From contig WTBT01000102.1 in assembly GCA_013138965.1 (NCBI GenBank), forward strand, positions 1 through 34,159: a stretch of 34,159 nt of DNA. The letters are read 5' to 3'. Numbering within the stretch: the first letter of the stretch is position 1; each line of letters begins with the position of its first letter. Source of the stretch: Candidatus Aegiribacteria sp. (lineage in GTDB: Bacteria; Fermentibacterota; Fermentibacteria; Fermentibacterales; JCC-6). Of the stretch, positions 1 to 8,506 are shown piece after piece. Below the pieces are notes generated by a model, which saw only the letters and a program-made list of their open reading frames with translations, made no database searches and had not been told where the DNA came from. Position numbers and translations under genes: made by a program.

Positions 1-146
1 AATGGGCATTGAGCAGAAGAGCCTCATAGCTGAGATAGAATGATTACAGATTTGAGGAGAATACTGGATGTATTTGACGATAATATGTGGTCATTATAGC
101 CAGATATGTGGTTCCTTATGCCGATGCCGCATTATCGGACAGCCTC

Positions 147-1001
147 CTAGTTGTTGTTCTCAAGATTCTTTATGATTTTACTGATAGTACTGTAGTGTAT
201 ACCAGAATGCTTAGCAATCTCCTGCTGGCTATAACCATGTTTGATATGAGCAGTATAGATAGCTTTATTGCGACTGAATCTATCTGAAGTACATGCAAAA
301 AGATACTTAAGTGAGGGGCGATTTAAGAATCTTTGGTTGCGGGGAACTTCGAGAAGATCACTGTATTGATCACTTCCGACAAGAGATTCCGCGAACCGCT
401 CTCCGCCTAGAATCAAATGACCCCTGGTCTTTTCAAAAGGGGATACAGTATCATCAGAATCGTTCACAAACAAGATATACTCCCGCTCAGCTGTAAACTT
501 ATCAAACCCGAATTGAGAAAGAATCCACTCTGTGCTAAGAAGATTGTCTTCTCGTTGATAGAGACCAGCGGTTTGTCTGTAACTGCTCCACTTATAATCG
601 TCCGGAGACTTGACAATACCGGAGCGAACAGGATTCAGTACGATATATCTGCATAACTCCAGTAGGTAGCTATCCTTCTCGACAACGATTGCTTTGAAAC
701 GTCCCTGGAATAAGTGCCCTGTACGATCATGCGAATGATTGAAGTACTGAGCATATACACTATTCAGCAGTTTCATTCCCACTGACAAATTCCCATCGGG
801 TGTCTCAAGTAGTAAATGGTAGTGATTTGACATCAGACAATACGCATGGTAAAGCCAGTTATGTCGGCATACTGTCATAAGTAATCGATCCAGAAATTTG
901 GTTCTATCGGAGTCGTTCAAGAAAATGTTCTGTCGACCGGTACCACGAGCAGTCACATGATACACAGCACCTGGATATTCTATTCGGAGTGATCTTGTCA
1001 T
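147..1001 (-). CDS. REP-associated (Y1/IS200-like) transposase with C-terminal HTH
   Basis: A 284-residue HUH-type single-strand DNA transposase of the RAYT kind. The N-terminal Y1 domain starts with the typical LRIEYPGAVYHVTARG block. It carries the HUH pair His60-Tyr-His62 in MSNHYHLLLE and the helix DSYLLELCRYIVLNPVR with the likely nucleophile Tyr112. Residues 250-280 (GYSQQEIAKHSGIHYSTIS) form a helix-turn-helix that short RAYTs lack. The frame is open further upstream to a GTG at 1061, but homology begins at the ATG at 1001, so that start is preferred although no clear Shine-Dalgarno is seen. The family acts on short palindromic REP-like hairpins and usually sits alone. No insertion-sequence ends are visible here; the only nearby palindrome is a small hairpin (5-bp stem) at 121-138. 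The reading frame is intact. Confidence 0.9.
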   Translation of the reverse strand: MTRSLRIEYPGAVYHVTARGTGRQNIFLNDSDRTKFLDRLLMTVCRHNWLYHAYCLMSNHYHLLLETPDGNLSVGMKLLNSVYAQYFNHSHDRTGHLFQGRFKAIVVEKDSYLLELCRYIVLNPVRSGIVKSPDDYKWSSYRQTAGLYQREDNLLSTEWILSQFGFDKFTAEREYILFVNDSDDTVSPFEKTRGHLILGGERFAESLVGSDQYSDLLEVPRNQRFLNRPSLKYLFACTSDRFSRNKAIYTAHIKHGYSQQEIAKHSGIHYSTISKIIKNLENNN

Positions 1002-1099
1002 AGGTGAAGCATAATGAAAATTGTGCCAAAATTCAAGATACGACCCCAATAGCCCTCCCACGCAACTCTCTTTTGTTTCTTCACCGTTGAATTATCCTG

Positions 1100-1933
1100 T
1101 TAAGTTTCGATAACGGGGGGTACGGGGGAGAGAGAATCATCCTGCTCGTCGGATTCGGCATCTGATCGATCCTCAGCTGTATCGCGGGAAAGCATCAGGT
1201 CTCTGTCCTTGAGACCTACGAATTTGCCGAAGGCTGATTTTTCGAGCAGTAGAAGCCTTGCGGCTTTCTCTACGACCTCAACGGCATCGCAGGCTGAATC
1301 GATATCCTTTCCCAGACCGAGAATTCCATGCTTCCTCCATATAACGCAGTCACTCTCGCGGAAAGCTTTGGCGGTTTCCTCGCCGAGTTCCCAGGTTCCG
1401 GGGGTCATGTAATCAAGGAACCGGACACCCCTGCTCATCAGAAGTGAGACTTCCGGATGGGATCTGTTCACGGCATCCTCCAGCATTTCCGCGGGAAGGT
1501 CACTTGAGGAGAGCGCAAGCATATGGGTGGAGTGTGTATGCACAAGAGAGGCGGTTTCCCATCCGCGGTTGGTGGCTTCCGCCAGAACCAGAAGATGTGA
1601 ACTGAATTCGGTTGTGGGCTTCTTACCTGACGCAAGTCGAATTACTTTCATTCCATCCGCCGAAACCCTCACTGGAACGATTTCGGTATCCAGTTCAAGC
1701 AGGAGTTTTCTGAACCTGCTTCCGGCGCAGGTAACCAGAAAAGTACGTCCCGCGAGTTCTGGTATTGGTGAGGGGAGGATGTCTGAAACGACATCCTCAT
1801 CCCATAACGAGTTGTCGGACCCCGCAGGCAGAAGGACGGAGATATTGCCCGCGTTGGCTTCGGCCCAGCCTGTTCTTGCAAGCTCGGTGGCGATACGGCC
1901 TATATCCTCTTTCGTCGACCTTATGAGGTCCAT
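1100..1933 (-). CDS. class II aldolase, rhamnulose-1-phosphate aldolase-like
   Basis: A 277-residue zinc-dependent class II aldolase of the adducin/RhaD family, likely cytosolic. It aligns by eye with E. coli RhaD over its length: GWAEANAGNIS near residue 22, FLVTCAGSRFR near 65, and PTTEF, which places the catalytic Glu at 109. Zinc ligands are His132 and His134 (VHTHSTH) and His202 (WRKHGILGLG). The last 30 residues are an acidic, low-complexity tail not seen in RhaD. It starts 10 nt after the lysine aminotransferase stop, with an AGAGGA Shine-Dalgarno, so the two are cotranscribed. There are no rhamnose isomerase or kinase genes nearby, so the substrate need not be rhamnulose phosphate; another phosphorylated ketose or a nucleoside-salvage product is possible. 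Confidence 0.85.
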   Translation of the reverse strand: MDLIRSTKEDIGRIATELARTGWAEANAGNISVLLPAGSDNSLWDEDVVSDILPSPIPELAGRTFLVTCAGSRFRKLLLELDTEIVPVRVSADGMKVIRLASGKKPTTEFSSHLLVLAEATNRGWETASLVHTHSTHMLALSSSDLPAEMLEDAVNRSHPEVSLLMSRGVRFLDYMTPGTWELGEETAKAFRESDCVIWRKHGILGLGKDIDSACDAVEVVEKAARLLLLEKSAFGKFVGLKDRDLMLSRDTAEDRSDAESDEQDDSLSPVPPVIET

Positions 1934-1943
1934 TCAATTCCTC

Positions 1944-3263
1944 TCAGAGAATCTTTCCGGCGGCCTTCGAAATGATATCCAGTCCCATCAGAATCTCTTC
2001 GTCGGTGATATTCAGCGGGGGTCTGAATCTGATGCTTTTCTCGCCGCAGGGAAGAATGATGGCTCCGTTTTTAAATATTTCAGCAACCATACTGTCCCTG
2101 GTTTCGCTGTCGGGAAGATCAAACGCGCACATGAGGCCTTTGCCCCTTATGTTGGAAATCTGCTCGGGGTATTTCTTCTGCAGGTTCCCCAGACCATCAA
2201 GCAGGGTTTCACTTCGAGAACGAACATTCTCAAGAATGTTCTCGTTGACCATTATATCGAGGTATTTGTTGCATCTTACCATATCCACGAGATTACCGCC
2301 CCAGGTGGAGTTCAATCTGCTGGATTCATGGAAAACGTTGTTCTCAACATTGTCGACCCGCCTGTTCGAGGCGATGCCGCAGACCTGTGATTTCTTGCCG
2401 AAGCAGAAAATGTCAGGTTCTACCCCTATTGACTGCCAGGCCCACCATTCACCGGTGAGTCCCATGCCTGTCTGGATTTCATCGAATATCAGCAGGAATT
2501 CATGTTTGTCGGCTCTATCGCGAAGCTGCCGAAGGTATTCAGGTCTGAAGTGATTGTCGCCGCCTTCTCCCTGGATAGGTTCAATAACCATGCACGCGAT
2601 ATCATGACCATACTTGCTGATGGCATCGTCTATCTGGGCGAGTGATTTCTTTTCAGCCTCGATAACCGCATCCAGATTATCCTCAAGAGGGAACACAATG
2701 GAGGGGGGATCCACCCTGGGCCAGTCGAACAGAGGGAAGTACATGTACTTCCTGGGGTCAGCGGTATTTGTCAGGGAAAGCGTATATCCCGTTCTTCCGT
2801 GGAAGGCGTGCCTGAAATGGATCACTTGCTTGCCGATCTCGCCTCTTCCGGCCTTGAGATTCTGCCTTACCTTCCAGTCGAAGGCTGTCTTCATGGCATT
2901 TTCCACTGCAAGGGCGCCGCCAGACACGAAGAAGAGGTAGGGATGACTGTCGGGAACAACCGTATCAGCGAAAGCCTCCACAAATGAGGCGAGTTCTTCG
3001 GTATAGAAATCGGAGTTGGAAGGCTTGTTTATGGCTACATCAGCAAGATGGCTTCTGAACTCTTTCGTGCAGAGAGCGGGATGGTTCATTCCAAGAGGTG
3101 CTGACGCGAAAAAGCTGAAGAGATCGAGATAATCCCTGTCTTCAGCTGCATCGTGTATGGTGCTTCCTCTGCTATTTTTGAGATCCAGTACCATATCAAA
3201 CCCGTCTGCAAGCATATGGTCTGAAATTGTGGATCTGACTTCTGATGTTGGTATGTGTTTCAT
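1944..3263 (-). CDS. lat: L-lysine 6-transaminase (lysine epsilon-aminotransferase)
   Basis: A class III PLP aminotransferase of 439 residues. It matches the lysine epsilon-aminotransferase subfamily rather than general ornithine/GABA transaminases. Diagnostic blocks are FASAPLGMNHPAL, NKPSNSDFY, FFVSGGALAVENA, FRHAFHGRTGYTLSLTNT, EPIQGEGGDNHFRPE, IFDEIQTG and CFGKKSQVCG, and the PLP lysine is the second Lys of FGKK (about residue 291). The family converts L-lysine and 2-oxoglutarate to allysine (2-aminoadipate 6-semialdehyde) and glutamate, in lysine breakdown or stress-linked lysine turnover. The frame opens at two upstream GTGs, but the strong AAAGGAG at 3272-3278 overlaps them and lies 8 nt from the ATG at 3263, which is therefore the chosen start. 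It heads a two-gene minus-strand unit with the aldolase. Confidence 0.92.
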   Translation of the reverse strand: MKHIPTSEVRSTISDHMLADGFDMVLDLKNSRGSTIHDAAEDRDYLDLFSFFASAPLGMNHPALCTKEFRSHLADVAINKPSNSDFYTEELASFVEAFADTVVPDSHPYLFFVSGGALAVENAMKTAFDWKVRQNLKAGRGEIGKQVIHFRHAFHGRTGYTLSLTNTADPRKYMYFPLFDWPRVDPPSIVFPLEDNLDAVIEAEKKSLAQIDDAISKYGHDIACMVIEPIQGEGGDNHFRPEYLRQLRDRADKHEFLLIFDEIQTGMGLTGEWWAWQSIGVEPDIFCFGKKSQVCGIASNRRVDNVENNVFHESSRLNSTWGGNLVDMVRCNKYLDIMVNENILENVRSRSETLLDGLGNLQKKYPEQISNIRGKGLMCAFDLPDSETRDSMVAEIFKNGAIILPCGEKSIRFRPPLNITDEEILMGLDIISKAAGKIL

Positions 3264-3272
3264 GTACACCAC

Positions 3273-3486
3273 TCCTTTCCAGAGATTGAAATTACTTTTG
3301 AACGCCGGTGCCCGGCTGTCTGATTACATAAGACAAAACACTTTTTGACGAATGTCTCCAAATCTCACTTCCGCAATGGTTTTTGTCAACACTTCTTGCA
3401 GGAGAGAATATGCAGGAAGTATATTCATGCTGTATTTTGAAAGCGTCACAGTACTGAACCGTGAATCATTCTTACAGGGGGCATCA
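3273..3486. other. divergent intergenic region between lat and ptb
   Basis: A 214-nt spacer between divergent genes that must hold both promoters. On the plus strand a weak sigma70-like pair TTGCAG (3398-3403) and TATATT (3422-3427, spacer 18) lies about 60 nt before ptb. A short GC-rich hairpin (GCCGG-TGC-CCGGC, 3304-3316) falls in the presumed lat leader. No riboswitch consensus was recognised. Confidence refers to the spacer holding regulatory DNA, not to the exact boxes. Confidence 0.4.
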
Positions 3487-4413
3487 ATGGAACCTATCAG
3501 AAGTCTTGAGGAAATGAAAATAATTGCCAGGAAACTCCCCTCAAAACGGGTAGCCGTTGTACGTGCCGATGAGGTTGAAACCATGGGCGCAATAGGTTCT
3601 GCAGTTAAGGATGACATGGCGGATGCTGTGCTTATCGGTCCCGAGAAGGGGATCAGGGAGGCCGCTGAAAAGGCTGGCTTCGATCTCAACGGTGTGGAGA
3701 TCATCCATGCGGAGGATGACAAAACGGCATCCTTCAAAGGTGTTGAAGTTATCCGTTCCGGCAATGCGGATCTGATAATGAAGGGTTTTGTAGCTTCAAG
3801 TACTTTTCTGAAAGCCATTCTGGACAGAGAAAAGGGGATCAGGGGCCCAGGAGTCCTGAGCCATGTTGCCGCATTTGATGTTCCCGGATACCATAAGCTT
3901 CTGATCATTACTGATGCAGCCATGAACATAGCCCCGGATTACGATCAGAAAGTCGCGATGCTCAAAAATGCCGTTATTGTGGCCAGGGCCCTTGGAATCG
4001 AACATCCCAAATCAACCTATGTGTGCGCCAAGGAAGTTCCCTACGAGAAAATGCCCTGCACCATGGAAGCTGCAAGGATGAAGGAAATGGCGGATGCCGG
4101 AGAGTTCGGGGACATTATCTTCGACGCCCCGCTTGCCATGGATCTCGCCGTATCGTCCGAAGCCTGCAGGATCAAGAAGATCGACACCCCTGTCGGAGGT
4201 GATGCGGATATCCTTGTCCTCCCTGATATAGAGGCTGCCAATATTCTTTACAAATCATTGATCTTCATCTCAGGTGGAGAGCTGGGAGCTGTTATCATGG
4301 GGGCCAACAACCCGGTAGTCCTTACATCAAGAGCCGATTCCGCTGAATCAAAACTATGTTCTATTGTCCTATCAACTGTTGTTGCCAATTATAGTGCCGA
4401 AGGGCGGGACTGA
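3487..4413 (+). CDS. ptb: phosphate butyryltransferase / phosphate acetyltransferase family
   Basis: A 308-residue member of the PTA/PTB family; the length fits phosphate butyryltransferase. The family exchanges CoA of butyryl-CoA (or other short acyl-CoAs) for phosphate. Seen here: MGAIGSAVKD near residue 35, DLIMKGFVASSTFLKAILD near 95, GPGVLSHVAAFDVPGYHKLLIITDAAMNIAPD, and a C-terminal VGGDADILVLPDIEAANILYKSL block typical of Ptb. The open frame begins at 3352, but the ATG at 3487, preceded by ACAGGGGGC, matches the family start. No butyrate kinase is next to it, so ATP recovery would need a distant kinase. It is the first gene of the long plus-strand run and overlaps rpiB by one base (TGATG). 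Confidence 0.88.
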   Translation: MEPIRSLEEMKIIARKLPSKRVAVVRADEVETMGAIGSAVKDDMADAVLIGPEKGIREAAEKAGFDLNGVEIIHAEDDKTASFKGVEVIRSGNADLIMKGFVASSTFLKAILDREKGIRGPGVLSHVAAFDVPGYHKLLIITDAAMNIAPDYDQKVAMLKNAVIVARALGIEHPKSTYVCAKEVPYEKMPCTMEAARMKEMADAGEFGDIIFDAPLAMDLAVSSEACRIKKIDTPVGGDADILVLPDIEAANILYKSLIFISGGELGAVIMGANNPVVLTSRADSAESKLCSIVLSTVVANYSAEGRD

Positions 4414-4865
4414 TGAACCTGGTCATTGCCAGTGATCATGCCGGCTTCCCTTTGAAGTGCGACCTTATCCCGTGGCTTGTCGAGAAGCTGGACCTGACCG
4501 CTACGGATCTGGGTTCTTCAGCGTCCGATTCTGTTGACTATCCCGACTATGCCGGATACCTGTGCAGGCATCTTCTGGAGGGAAAAGCTGAGCGCGGCAT
4601 CCTCATATGCAATTCGGGAATAGGCATGAGCATGAGTGCCAACAGGTATCCCGGTATCAGGGCTGCCCTGTGCCTGTTTCCACAAATGGCCTTCTACGCA
4701 AGGCATCATAACAACGCGAATGTATTGATTCTGGCGGGCGGGATAACCGCTCCGTTTCTTGCCAGGGAGATCGTAGATATCTTTCTCCGGGAGGGATTCG
4801 ACGAAGGCCGGCACAGCAGAAGAACCGGCAAGATCGAATCAGTATCGCAGGCTGATTTTCACTGA
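4413..4865 (+). CDS. rpiB: ribose 5-phosphate isomerase B
   Basis: A 150-residue RpiB/LacAB-family sugar phosphate isomerase, which interconverts ribose 5-phosphate and ribulose 5-phosphate. The latter is one of the two riboflavin precursors made further down the same run. Active-site residues are visible: Asp8-His9 (ASDHAG), Cys66 as catalytic base, His99 in ARHHNNANVL, and basic residues in the C-terminal RHSRRTGKI. The usual CGTGIG phosphate-binding loop reads CNSGIG (66-71), a small departure that may alter sugar preference. It starts by one-base overlap with ptb and is followed 16 nt later by the epimerase. A related isomerase for allose or galactose 6-phosphate is an alternative, but RpiB is more likely. 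Confidence 0.9.
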   Translation: MNLVIASDHAGFPLKCDLIPWLVEKLDLTATDLGSSASDSVDYPDYAGYLCRHLLEGKAERGILICNSGIGMSMSANRYPGIRAALCLFPQMAFYARHHNNANVLILAGGITAPFLAREIVDIFLREGFDEGRHSRRTGKIESVSQADFH

Positions 4866-4881
4866 ATCCGCGAGGAATTAA

Positions 4882-5946
4882 ATGATTGATATTGTCTGCG
4901 GGGCAAGACCCAACTTCATGAAGGTTGATCCGATAATAAGGAACATCGATCCCTCTTTCGAGATAAGGATCGTTCATACCGGGCAGCACTACGACCATAT
5001 AATGTCCCAGAGTTTTTTCGATGAGCTGGAGCTGCCGAGACCCGATATCAACCTTGAAGTCGGTTCAGCGAGCATAACCGTACAGACCGCAACCATAATG
5101 AAACGTTACGAGGATGTTATTCTCAGGCGGATGCCCGATGCCGTGGTAGTTGTCGGGGATGTCAATTCGACACTCGCCTGCTCACTTGTTGCAGTCAGGT
5201 ACGGCATACCTGTAATACATGTCGAGGCGGGGCTCAGGAGTTTTGACCGCGGCATGCCTGAAGAGGTAAACAGGGTACTCACCGACCAGCTTGCCGGCCT
5301 GCTCCTTATTACCAGTTCCGAAGCGCGTGATAACCTGCTTGCGGAAGGGAAGAGCAGTGAAATGATCAGGCTTGTAGGGAATCCGATGATCGATACACTG
5401 CTGAGGCTTCTGCCCGTGGCGATGGCCCAAGGAGAGCAGTTATCGGAAGAACCCTTCGCGCTTGTTACACTTCACAGACCTTCGAACGTTGACGATCCCG
5501 AGAGGCTGTCCGCAATACTGGAAGCACTCGGGGGTCTCGAAGACTTGAAAGTACTCTTTCCCGCGCATCCCAGAACACTGGGACACATTTTCGACTGGAA
5601 CATTGCCATCCCGGACGGGATTTTGATCGGAAAGCCCCTTTCATACCTGAACTTCATCAGGGCGCAGGCGGAGGCTTCGGTTGTAATAACCGATTCCGGA
5701 GGTGTTCAGGAGGAAACGAGTGTACTCGGAGTGCCGTGTGTTACCGTGAGAACGAGCACTGAAAGGCCGGTTACCCTGGAGCTTGGAACTAACGTTCTCT
5801 GTCCGGATGTATCTGGAATAGTGGAAGCAGTAGCGAGACAGATCGGCAACCGACCCGAATTGCCGCCGGAGATCCCGCTCTGGGATGGAAAAGCCGGTAT
5901 CAGGATTGCTGCATGCATAGAAAACTTTATTGGAGCGAAGAGATGA
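4882..5946 (+). CDS. wecB: UDP-N-acetylglucosamine 2-epimerase (non-hydrolysing)
   Basis: A 354-residue enzyme of the non-hydrolysing UDP-GlcNAc 2-epimerase family, which makes UDP-ManNAc for cell-surface polysaccharides. Family blocks in order: CGARPNFMKVDPI at the N-terminus, HTGQHYD near 32, VVGDVNST (Asp93), HVEAGLRS (Glu115), MPEEVNR (Glu127/128), TLHRPSNVD (His198), and the nucleotide-binding ITDSGGVQEE followed by GVPCVTVRTSTERP. All expected catalytic residues appear present. A clear GAGGAATTAA Shine-Dalgarno precedes the ATG. The gene overlaps the next by ATGA. It is the only sugar-nucleotide gene in this run, so it supplies a pathway encoded elsewhere; the glycosyltransferase at 12009 and pyruvyl transferase at 18146 are possible users. 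Confidence 0.93.
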   Translation: MIDIVCGARPNFMKVDPIIRNIDPSFEIRIVHTGQHYDHIMSQSFFDELELPRPDINLEVGSASITVQTATIMKRYEDVILRRMPDAVVVVGDVNSTLACSLVAVRYGIPVIHVEAGLRSFDRGMPEEVNRVLTDQLAGLLLITSSEARDNLLAEGKSSEMIRLVGNPMIDTLLRLLPVAMAQGEQLSEEPFALVTLHRPSNVDDPERLSAILEALGGLEDLKVLFPAHPRTLGHIFDWNIAIPDGILIGKPLSYLNFIRAQAEASVVITDSGGVQEETSVLGVPCVTVRTSTERPVTLELGTNVLCPDVSGIVEAVARQIGNRPELPPEIPLWDGKAGIRIAACIENFIGAKR

Positions 5947-7388
5947 AACCTGTTTTAATTACGTTATGGATTTTCGTACTTGTGCTGCCGGTTGTTGCCT
6001 GCGGATTCGGAGATGGGACCAGTGAAAGCGGGAGCCCGGGCTCCGATCTGTACGTTACCGCTGCCGACGCGGGTACTCAGAAGTTCGCGGTTTCAATTCA
6101 GGGCGACGCTGTGGGATACATGCAGCTGGATATTGCTGACCATGGAACCGATTCCCTTCTCATAACGCAGACCATCAGCTGGAACATGATACTCATGGGC
6201 AACCGGAGAGACATTGAAATGAGCTTGATCGCTGTTTCGGACAGGGAGTACAATCTGGGGCGCATGGAGATGCAGATGTCCGACGGTTCCGCAACTATTA
6301 CAATAAGGGCCTGGAGGCAGGATTCTCTTCTGCTTTCGGAAATAGGCACGGCTGGAAGGGTAATAGAGAATTCAACCGTTATCGAGGGTGATTATCTGCC
6401 GGTTCTGGCCGATCTGGCTTGCGCCTCGATGGAATGGACGGAAGGACAGGAGAGAACCTTCCAGTCCTTTGACCCCGCCAGCGGTATGATACTCTCATCC
6501 ACAGCTGTATGCTCCGGTTTCGAGGAAGTATCTCTTCTTGGCGATACCGTAAATGCGGCCAGACTGAGGCTTTCGCAGATGGGAACGAGGAATACCATAT
6601 GGGTATTCGAGGGTCAGATCATCAGAGAATACGAAGAAGGTCTCGGTATGGACATGACACGTGTCCCACCAGAGCAGGGAGGCGACATTGTGGCAACCAG
6701 AGATCTCTACGAAGTGTTTGCCGTATCCTCAACTCCGATCTCGAACCCCAGAAGCACAGAGCCCAGAATCTTCGTTCTGCAGGGAGAGATAGACTGGAGC
6801 CTGTTCCAGCTGAACATTCCGCCCATCCAGACAGCAATCGGCTGTACTGTGGCGGTTTCAAATGGCATACCTGGCCGGATCGCTCAATTCCCCCCGTCAA
6901 TACCCGAGGAACTGAGGGAATACACCCTTTCCGAGCCTATGATACAGAGCGATGATTCGGTAATTACTTCGATGGCGGCCAGTCTGACAGATGGTTCAGC
7001 CGATTCGTGGGAAGCCGCCAGAAGAATCGCTTCATTCGTTGACATCAGTGTTGAGAACAGCCCTACGGTTTCACTGCCTTCAGCTGTGGACGTGATGGAG
7101 AACCTCAGGGGAGACTGTAACGAGCACACCATACTCACTGTGGCTCTTGCCCGCGCGGCGGGTCTGCCGGCCAGGATCTGTGCCGGTATCGTATATCTGA
7201 ACGGCTCGTTCGGATACCATGCCTGGCCGATGATCTGGACGGGAGAATGGGTAGCGATGGATCCGACATTCAGCCAGTACGTTGCGGATGGAACCCATAT
7301 CATCCTGGCTACGGGAGATCTTGAATCCCAATACGTTGTCAACTCTGCAATCGGCAGGTTAAGCATTATCGAGCTGGAAAAGGACTGA
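5943..7388 (+). CDS. lipoprotein with C-terminal transglutaminase-like domain
   Basis: A 481-residue exported lipoprotein. The N-terminus is a signal peptide ending in the lipobox VVAC with lipidated Cys20, followed by a Gly/Ser-rich linker. Residues about 45-280 contain beta-rich sequence I cannot assign. The C-terminal 120 residues are a transglutaminase-like (papain-fold) domain with the triad Cys392 (LRGDCNEHT), His426 (GYHAWP) and Asp440 (AMDPTF). Such domains in bacteria may act as cysteine peptidases, amidases or crosslinkers on cell-envelope protein; the substrate is unknown. The start at 5943 overlaps the epimerase stop (ATGA) and matches the signal peptide. It ends in a TGATG overlap with ribD, so it is translated within the riboflavin run although it has no evident link to that pathway. 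Confidence 0.82.
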   Translation: MKPVLITLWIFVLVLPVVACGFGDGTSESGSPGSDLYVTAADAGTQKFAVSIQGDAVGYMQLDIADHGTDSLLITQTISWNMILMGNRRDIEMSLIAVSDREYNLGRMEMQMSDGSATITIRAWRQDSLLLSEIGTAGRVIENSTVIEGDYLPVLADLACASMEWTEGQERTFQSFDPASGMILSSTAVCSGFEEVSLLGDTVNAARLRLSQMGTRNTIWVFEGQIIREYEEGLGMDMTRVPPEQGGDIVATRDLYEVFAVSSTPISNPRSTEPRIFVLQGEIDWSLFQLNIPPIQTAIGCTVAVSNGIPGRIAQFPPSIPEELREYTLSEPMIQSDDSVITSMAASLTDGSADSWEAARRIASFVDISVENSPTVSLPSAVDVMENLRGDCNEHTILTVALARAAGLPARICAGIVYLNGSFGYHAWPMIWTGEWVAMDPTFSQYVADGTHIILATGDLESQYVVNSAIGRLSIIELEKD

Positions 7389-8506
7389 TGATTTCCCGGG
7401 CCGAAACCCATGCAATGAAAAAGGCTCTGAAACTGGCGGCGTGCGGCAGGGGCAGCGCCTTTCCCAATCCCATGGTTGGCGCGGTCATTCTTGACCGCAA
7501 TGGTAATTATGCGGGAGATGGCTTTCACAGGAAATGCGGAGCACCCCATGCCGAAGTGATCGCCATTGCGTCTGCGGGTGAGGCTTCATCGGGCGGCACA
7601 ATGGTCGTAACCCTGGAGCCGTGCTGTCATCATGGCCGTACCGGGCCATGTACCGATGAAATTATCAGGGCGGGGATCTCAAGGATTGTCGTTGCCATGA
7701 CCGATCCCGACCCGAGGGTGAGCGGCAGGGGAATAGAACAGCTCGAGTCGGCGGGAATTGAAGTAGAAACAGGACTCTTTTCGGGGGAAGCCCGCACACT
7801 TAACAGGGTATATCTACACTACCTTGAAACATCAAGAAGCTGGGTCACCCTCAAGATAGCCCTGAGCCTTGACGGCAGGACAGCAGCGGCCGATGGAAGC
7901 AGCAGATGGATATCATGCGACAAATCTCGCAGGCGGGTACACCGGATGCGAGCTTCTGTTCGGGCTGTACTGACAGGAGCGGGAACTGTACGAGCGGACG
8001 ATCCGGAATTGACAGTTCGTCTGGCTGATACCCTGCCTGGCAGGCAGCCTGTGCGTATAGTAGTTTCGTCCACCGGTGATTTTGGAGAGTCATGGAAGTT
8101 TTTCAGGAACCCCGGAAGAGTTATCATCGCTGTCCCGGAGGGTGTGGCTGCGTGCCTGACCGAATACACAAGTATACCAGGAGTGGATGTGTGGGAATTC
8201 CCCACGGATTCCGGAATCCGGGGTATCAGCCTTGCTTCGCTTTTTGAAAGAACCGCTGCGGAAGGTATCGGCTCCATCCTCTGCGAAGCGGGAAGCGGTC
8301 TTTCCACACGGCTGCTGAAGGATGAGCTGGTTGATTCGGTCAGCATTTTCACTGCGCCGGTGATATTTGGGGGGGAGGGAAGACCCGCCTTTGAATTACT
8401 TGGGATAGACAATATTGAAAATGCGATAAGGTTGGAAAATGTTTCATCCCGTCGCTCCGGGTCCGATTTTCTTACGGAGGGCTGCGTTGTTTACAGGTCT
8501 GATTGA
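7388..8506 (+). CDS. ribD: bifunctional riboflavin deaminase-reductase
   Basis: A 372-residue two-domain enzyme for the second and third steps of riboflavin synthesis: deamination of the GTP cyclohydrolase II product, then NADPH-dependent reduction of the ribosyl chain. The deaminase domain (1-145) has the zinc site His54-Ala-Glu56 and PCCHHGRTGPC (Cys79, Cys88). The reductase domain (about 150-370) begins VTLKIALSLDGRTAAADGSSRWIS and includes GAGTVRADDPELTVR and a C-terminal IFTAPVIFGGEGRP. Length is normal. It starts by a one-base overlap with the lipoprotein stop and overlaps ribE by 20 nt, giving strict translational coupling of the pathway. Confidence 0.95.
   Translation: MISRAETHAMKKALKLAACGRGSAFPNPMVGAVILDRNGNYAGDGFHRKCGAPHAEVIAIASAGEASSGGTMVVTLEPCCHHGRTGPCTDEIIRAGISRIVVAMTDPDPRVSGRGIEQLESAGIEVETGLFSGEARTLNRVYLHYLETSRSWVTLKIALSLDGRTAAADGSSRWISCDKSRRRVHRMRASVRAVLTGAGTVRADDPELTVRLADTLPGRQPVRIVVSSTGDFGESWKFFRNPGRVIIAVPEGVAACLTEYTSIPGVDVWEFPTDSGIRGISLASLFERTAAEGIGSILCEAGSGLSTRLLKDELVDSVSIFTAPVIFGGEGRPAFELLGIDNIENAIRLENVSSRRSGSDFLTEGCVVYRSD

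Noticed and set aside
1-146. REP element or insertion-sequence end next to the transposase
   Set aside because: Only a 5-bp stem hairpin (121-138) was found, with no repeat of it elsewhere in the window.
3264-3272. GTG starts of lat upstream of the ATG
   Set aside because: The Shine-Dalgarno overlaps them, so only the ATG at 3263 is properly spaced.
3273-3486. FMN riboswitch for the riboflavin genes
   Set aside because: No recognisable RFN core was seen here or directly before ribD, which is inside the operon with overlapping genes.
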